Shown here: piece by piece, positions 6,593-9,922 of the stretch
Numbering within the stretch: position 1 is the first letter of the stretch
How the letters are laid out: each line of letters starts with the position of its first letter
From: JAHWKS01 sp964458385
Lineage (GTDB): Bacteria; Planctomycetota; Planctomycetia; Pirellulales; Pirellulaceae
Assembly (NCBI GenBank): GCA_964458385.1
Contig: CAYWIS010000212.1
Location: 1 to 9,922, forward strand
DNA length: 9,922 nucleotides
Direction: 5' to 3'
Made by a program: the position numbers and the translations under genes
Notes under the pieces: generated by a model
Databases searched by the model: none
What the model saw: only the letters and a program-made list of their open reading frames with translations
Told to the model about the DNA's origin: nothing

Positions 6593-9524
6593 TATTTATC
6601 CGGCGCCGGGTCAGCCCGACATCCGGGGGCAGGCGATCGCCGCAGAAGCGGCCGATCTGGGGCTAGGCCGCGAACTTCAGGTCGCCGCCGCCCATGGATT
6701 CCTCATCGAAGGCGACCTGGACGAAACCCAAGTCCGGCGCCTGGCGAACGAACTCCTGGCCGACACCGTCGTGGAACAGGCCGTGGTAGGACGCGTAGGC
6801 GACCCGCAACTTTTGGAAGCCCCTGCCGACAAGCCGCACTTGGTGCACGTGCTGTACAAGCCCGGCGTGATGGATCCTGTGGCCCAAAGCACGCAAGCGG
6901 CCATTGAGGACTTCGGCTTTCAACCGCGAGCGGTGCGGACCTTTCGCAAATATTGGTTTGGCGATGCACCCCAAGAGGTCATCCAAACCCTCTGCACCAA
7001 GTTGTTGGCTAACGACGCCATTGAACAGGCCGTGATCGGCCCTCTGCAATTGGATCACCTGGGGGTCGGTTCGCCGTACACCTTTCAAAAGGTGACCGTA
7101 CCGCTGCGTGACTTGGACGACGAAGGGCTAATGCGTCTGAGCCGCGAGGGCCAGCTCTACCTGACGCTGGTCGAGATGCAAACCATCCAGAAGCACTTTC
7201 GCGATCTGGGTCGTGATCCGACCGACGTGGAGCTGGAAACGGTCGCTCAAACCTGGAGCGAGCACTGCTCGCACAAAACGCTGGGCGGACGAATCGCCTA
7301 TCGCGACGACCGCGGCGAGCGACAATTTCAGAATATGCTCAAAGAAACCATCTTCGCCGCCACCCAAGAGGTGCGTCGTCGGCTTGGCGAAGAGGATTGG
7401 TGCGTCAGCGTCTTTAAAGACAACGCCGGCGTGGTGCGGTTCGACGACGAGTGGAACGTGGCCTTCAAGGTCGAAACGCACAATCACCCCTCGGCGTTGG
7501 AGCCGTACGGCGGCGCCAACACGGGCGTGGGAGGCGTGATTCGCGACACACTCGGCACCGGCTTGGGCGCCAAGCCGATCTGCAATACCGATGTGTTCTG
7601 CTTTGCTCCCCCCGACATTCCGCCCGAGGAACTGCCGCCCGGCGTACTGCATCCTCGCCGGGTGATGCGCGGCGTGGTGGCCGGTGTGCGCGACTACGGC
7701 AACCGCATGGGCATTCCCACCGTGAACGGGGCGATCTTCTTCGACCGCCGTTACTTAGGCAACCCGCTGGTGTACTGCGGGAACGTGGGTTTGTTGCCGC
7801 GCGACAAGTCCTTCAAGAAGGTCCAAGTGGGCGACTGGATTGTGGCCATTGGAGGCCGCACCGGACGCGACGGCATCCACGGCGCCACCTTCAGTTCGGC
7901 CGAGTTAACCAGCGAAAGTGAATCGGTCAGCGGCGGCGCCGTCCAGATCGGGAACGCCATCACCGAAAAAATGGTGCTGGACGTGCTGCTCCAAGCTCGC
8001 GACCGGGGGCTGTTTCACGCCGTAACCGACTGCGGCGCGGGGGGGTTCTCTAGCGCCATCGGTGAGATGGGCGAAGAGATCGGGGCGGAAGTCTGGCTGG
8101 AACGCGCTCCACTTAAGTATGAAGGGTTGTCATACACCGAGATTTGGATTTCCGAAGCGCAGGAGCGCATGGTGCTGTCGGTTCCGCCCGAGCACTGGGA
8201 AGAGTTCCGCGCCCTGTGCGCCGCCGAGAATGTGGAAGCCACGATCCTTGGCAAGTTTGTGCCTACGGGTCGATTAGAGCTGCGATTCCACGGCGTTGTG
8301 GTGGGCGATCTGAGCATGGAGTTCCTCCACAAAGGACGTCCACCTGTCGTGCGTGAGGCGGTCTACCAGCCGCCCCCCGTCACCCCCTTGAAGCCGCGTT
8401 CCTCGGGTGAGCCAACCAAGGACGCAGGACAAGGCTACACGCAGACCCTCAAGAAAATCCTTGGTTCGCTCAATGTGGCGAGCAAGGAATGGGTCATTCG
8501 CCAGTACGATCACGAAGTGCAGGGGGGAAGCGTCATCAAACCGCTGGTAGGCGTAGCGAATGACGGTCCCAGCGATGCGGCGGTGCTACGGCCGGTGCTT
8601 TCGTCGCGGCGGGGGTTGGTCATTGCGTGCGGCATGAATCCCTGCTACGGCGATTACGACACCTACCACATGGCCACCAGCGCCGTCGACGAGGCGCTGC
8701 GAAACTGCGTGGCGGTGGGCGCCGATCCACGGCGAATCGCTATTTTGGACAATTTTTGTTGGGGCTACACCGACCGGCCCGAGACGCTTGGCTCGCTGGT
8801 CCGCGCGGCCTTGGGTTGCCACGACGCGGCAATTGCGTTTGGCGCCCCGTTCATCAGCGGCAAGGATAGTCTCAACAACGAGTTCTCGTACGAGGATGAA
8901 AACGGCCAACGGCGCACGATTTCGATTCCCCCCTCGTTGCTCATCAGCGCGATGGGCCAAGTCGACGATGTCAGCCGTTGCATCACCATGGACTTCAAAC
9001 AGCCCGGCAGCGCCATTTACCTGGTCGGCCTGACGCGCGACGAGTTGGGCGGCTCGCACTTCGCCTTAGTCGAGGGACTCGAAGGGGGGCAGGTTCCCCA
9101 GGTGGATCTAACACAGGCGCCGCAAACACTCCTTGCCTTGCACGCCGCGATTCAAGCCGGCTTGGTTCGCGCCTGCCACGACCTGAGCGAAGGCGGTTTG
9201 GCGGTCGCGGCTGCCGAGATGGCGTTCGCGGGCGGCGTAGGCGCCACGCTCCAATTGGCCGCGGTCCCGCATGAGCTGAGCGCAAGTCAAGACCTCACCG
9301 CAACGCTCCTGTTCGCTGAGTCCAACACCCGTTTCCTCTGCGAAGTGCCGGCCAACAAAGCCCAAGCTTTCGAGCAGGCGCTTGGCGCCACGCCGCATGC
9401 CCGAATTGGCGAAACCAATAGTTCGCGCCGCTTGCAAATCACCGCAGCAAGCGAAAATGAGTTGTCGATCGACGCCGACCTGCAAGAATTGAAAGAAGCC
9501 TGGCAAACGCCGCTCCGCTGGTAA
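6573..9524 (+). CDS. purL: FGAM synthase PurL with two fused N-terminal PurS-like modules
   Basis: This is the synthetase part of phosphoribosylformylglycinamidine synthase, which uses ATP and ammonia from glutamine to convert FGAR to FGAM in purine synthesis. It has 983 residues from a GTG start, against about 740 for small PurL and about 1295 for the large one-chain enzyme. Residues 1-75 and 88-160 are two PurS-like modules. Their matching ends, LLADTVVEQAVVG (61-73) and LLANDAIEQAVIG (144-156), also resemble the end of stand-alone PurS. The synthetase follows: WSEHCSHKTLGGR (228-240), FKVETHNHPSALEPYGGA (298-315) with the catalytic-type histidines, GTGLGAKPICNTD (328-340), DCGAGGFSSAIGEMG (486-500), GMNPCYGDYDTYHM (687-700), SGKDSLNNEF (762-771) and HDLSEGGLAVAAAEM (869-883). 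The chain ends without a glutaminase domain; purQ follows downstream. It overlaps tyrA by 20 bp. The function is certain, the domain reading strong. Confidence 0.96.
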   Translation: MTLWEIDIYPAPGQPDIRGQAIAAEAADLGLGRELQVAAAHGFLIEGDLDETQVRRLANELLADTVVEQAVVGRVGDPQLLEAPADKPHLVHVLYKPGVMDPVAQSTQAAIEDFGFQPRAVRTFRKYWFGDAPQEVIQTLCTKLLANDAIEQAVIGPLQLDHLGVGSPYTFQKVTVPLRDLDDEGLMRLSREGQLYLTLVEMQTIQKHFRDLGRDPTDVELETVAQTWSEHCSHKTLGGRIAYRDDRGERQFQNMLKETIFAATQEVRRRLGEEDWCVSVFKDNAGVVRFDDEWNVAFKVETHNHPSALEPYGGANTGVGGVIRDTLGTGLGAKPICNTDVFCFAPPDIPPEELPPGVLHPRRVMRGVVAGVRDYGNRMGIPTVNGAIFFDRRYLGNPLVYCGNVGLLPRDKSFKKVQVGDWIVAIGGRTGRDGIHGATFSSAELTSESESVSGGAVQIGNAITEKMVLDVLLQARDRGLFHAVTDCGAGGFSSAIGEMGEEIGAEVWLERAPLKYEGLSYTEIWISEAQERMVLSVPPEHWEEFRALCAAENVEATILGKFVPTGRLELRFHGVVVGDLSMEFLHKGRPPVVREAVYQPPPVTPLKPRSSGEPTKDAGQGYTQTLKKILGSLNVASKEWVIRQYDHEVQGGSVIKPLVGVANDGPSDAAVLRPVLSSRRGLVIACGMNPCYGDYDTYHMATSAVDEALRNCVAVGADPRRIAILDNFCWGYTDRPETLGSLVRAALGCHDAAIAFGAPFISGKDSLNNEFSYEDENGQRRTISIPPSLLISAMGQVDDVSRCITMDFKQPGSAIYLVGLTRDELGGSHFALVEGLEGGQVPQVDLTQAPQTLLALHAAIQAGLVRACHDLSEGGLAVAAAEMAFAGGVGATLQLAAVPHELSASQDLTATLLFAESNTRFLCEVPANKAQAFEQALGATPHARIGETNSSRRLQITAASENELSIDADLQELKEAWQTPLRW

Positions 9525-9527
9525 CCG

Positions 9528-9636
9528 GTTCAAATGCGGAAGGTGGAATCCGAAATGCGGAATCAAATAAAGCTCCTCTTCCGCAGCGATCCGCCCCTTC
9601 ACTCCGCATTTCCCAATCTGTACTCCGCATTCGAAC
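9528..9636. repeat. Nested inverted repeats with ATGCGGA core filling the purL-purQ spacer
   Basis: An outer pair, GTTCAAATGCGGA (9528-9540) and TCCGCATTCGAAC (9624-9636), matches as an inverted repeat at 12 of 13 positions. An inner pair, GAAATGCGGA (9552-9561) and TCCGCATTTC (9603-9612), matches perfectly. Further partial units are GGAATC (9545-9550, 9559-9564) and TCCGCA (9580-9585). The 115-bp spacer between stop and start codons is almost wholly this element. It could fold into a long interrupted stem-loop in the purL-purQ transcript. It looks like a small dispersed intergenic repeat rather than a terminator, since no T-run follows. Confidence 0.7.
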
Positions 9637-9639
9637 ATT

Positions 9640-9922
9640 ATGCCTCAACCTCGTGTTTTGATTCTTCGCGCTCCGGGGACCAACTGCGACCGGGAAACGG
9701 CGTTCGCTTTTGAACAGGCGGGTGGCCGAGTAGAAGCGGTCCATGTCAACCAGTTCTTGGAGAACCCGCGGCTGGCGGCTGACGCGCAGATTCTTTGCCT
9801 GCCAGGTGGGTTCAGCTATGGCGACGACATCGCCGCGGGCCGCATTCTGGCCAACCAGATCCGGCATCACCTGTCGGATGCGATAAACGAGTACAAGCCG
9901 GCGGGCAAGCTACAGCTGGGAA
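9640..9922 (+). CDS. purQ: FGAM synthase glutaminase subunit PurQ (partial, cut by window end)
   Basis: PurQ hydrolyses glutamine and passes ammonia to PurL. The first 94 residues are in the window, out of roughly 230-280 expected. They show VLILRAPGTNCDRETAFAFEQAG (6-28 region) and the oxyanion-side motif LPGGFSYGDDIAAGRILANQ (54-73), both diagnostic for PurQ. The nucleophile cysteine and the His-Glu pair lie beyond the right edge. The ATG at 9640 has no Shine-Dalgarno sequence; the spacer repeat ends three bases before it. It is the only plausible start because conserved sequence begins at residue 5. It presumably shares the tyrA-purL transcript, which would keep the glutaminase in step with its PurL partner. 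Confidence 0.95.
   Translation, partial: MPQPRVLILRAPGTNCDRETAFAFEQAGGRVEAVHVNQFLENPRLAADAQILCLPGGFSYGDDIAAGRILANQIRHHLSDAINEYKPAGKLQLG

Noticed and set aside
9528..9636. Repeat tract considered as a CRISPR array or riboswitch
   Set aside because: Arms are short, in opposite orientations and irregularly spaced, with no uniform spacers; no known purine riboswitch core was recognised.
9439..9870. 143-residue minus-strand reading frame across the spacer and purQ
   Set aside because: It is the antisense of purL, the repeat tract and purQ; both coding ends have unmistakable plus-strand proteins, and the repeat translates to low-complexity sequence.

Overview
The window reads as chromosomal, moderately GC-rich bacterial DNA carrying ordinary housekeeping genes. 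Several traits suggest a planctomycete, probably of the Pirellulales type: weak or absent Shine-Dalgarno sequences, a lone GspF/PilC-like gene, a stand-alone LarA-like protein, and small palindromes in the spacers built on CCTCGCTAACG and ATGCGGA. This placement is an inference; no rRNA or marker was available to confirm it. No tRNA, rRNA, CRISPR array, transposase, phage gene or recognisable defence system was found.

Layout: (1) At 10-825 (+) lies the ATPase of a Zn/Mn-type ABC importer, whose partner genes are presumably left of the window. (2) A 127-bp convergent spacer holds a perfect 16-bp palindrome. (3) Four minus-strand genes, read from right to left, encode a GspF/PilC-type membrane protein (5463-4429), a DegT/StrS-family PLP aminotransferase (4384-3230), the SurE nucleotidase (3154-2423) and a LarA-like protein (2245-953). 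A 26-nt hairpin sits between the first two. Perfect TATAAT boxes precede surE and the LarA-like gene, so these may be separately transcribed. (4) A 283-bp divergent spacer (5464-5746) has a GC-rich hairpin with a T-run and an extended -10 element. It leads into (5) a plus-strand run of tyrA (5747-6592), purL (6573-9524, overlapping tyrA by 20 bp) and purQ (9640 to the window edge).

The plus-strand run joins the prephenate-to-tyrosine step with the fourth step of purine synthesis (FGAR to FGAM). PurL is the most interesting protein here. It is 983 residues long and starts with two tandem PurS-like modules, followed by a complete PurL synthetase and no glutaminase domain; the glutaminase is the separate PurQ. 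It therefore looks intermediate between the small PurS/PurL/PurQ complex and the single-chain large PurL. The purL-purQ spacer is filled by nested inverted copies of an ATGCGGA-cored repeat reaching within three bases of the purQ start codon.

I see no evidence for an unknown multi-gene system. The points worth a second look are the PurL architecture, the spacer repeats and palindromes, and the unassigned LarA-like and GspF-like proteins.
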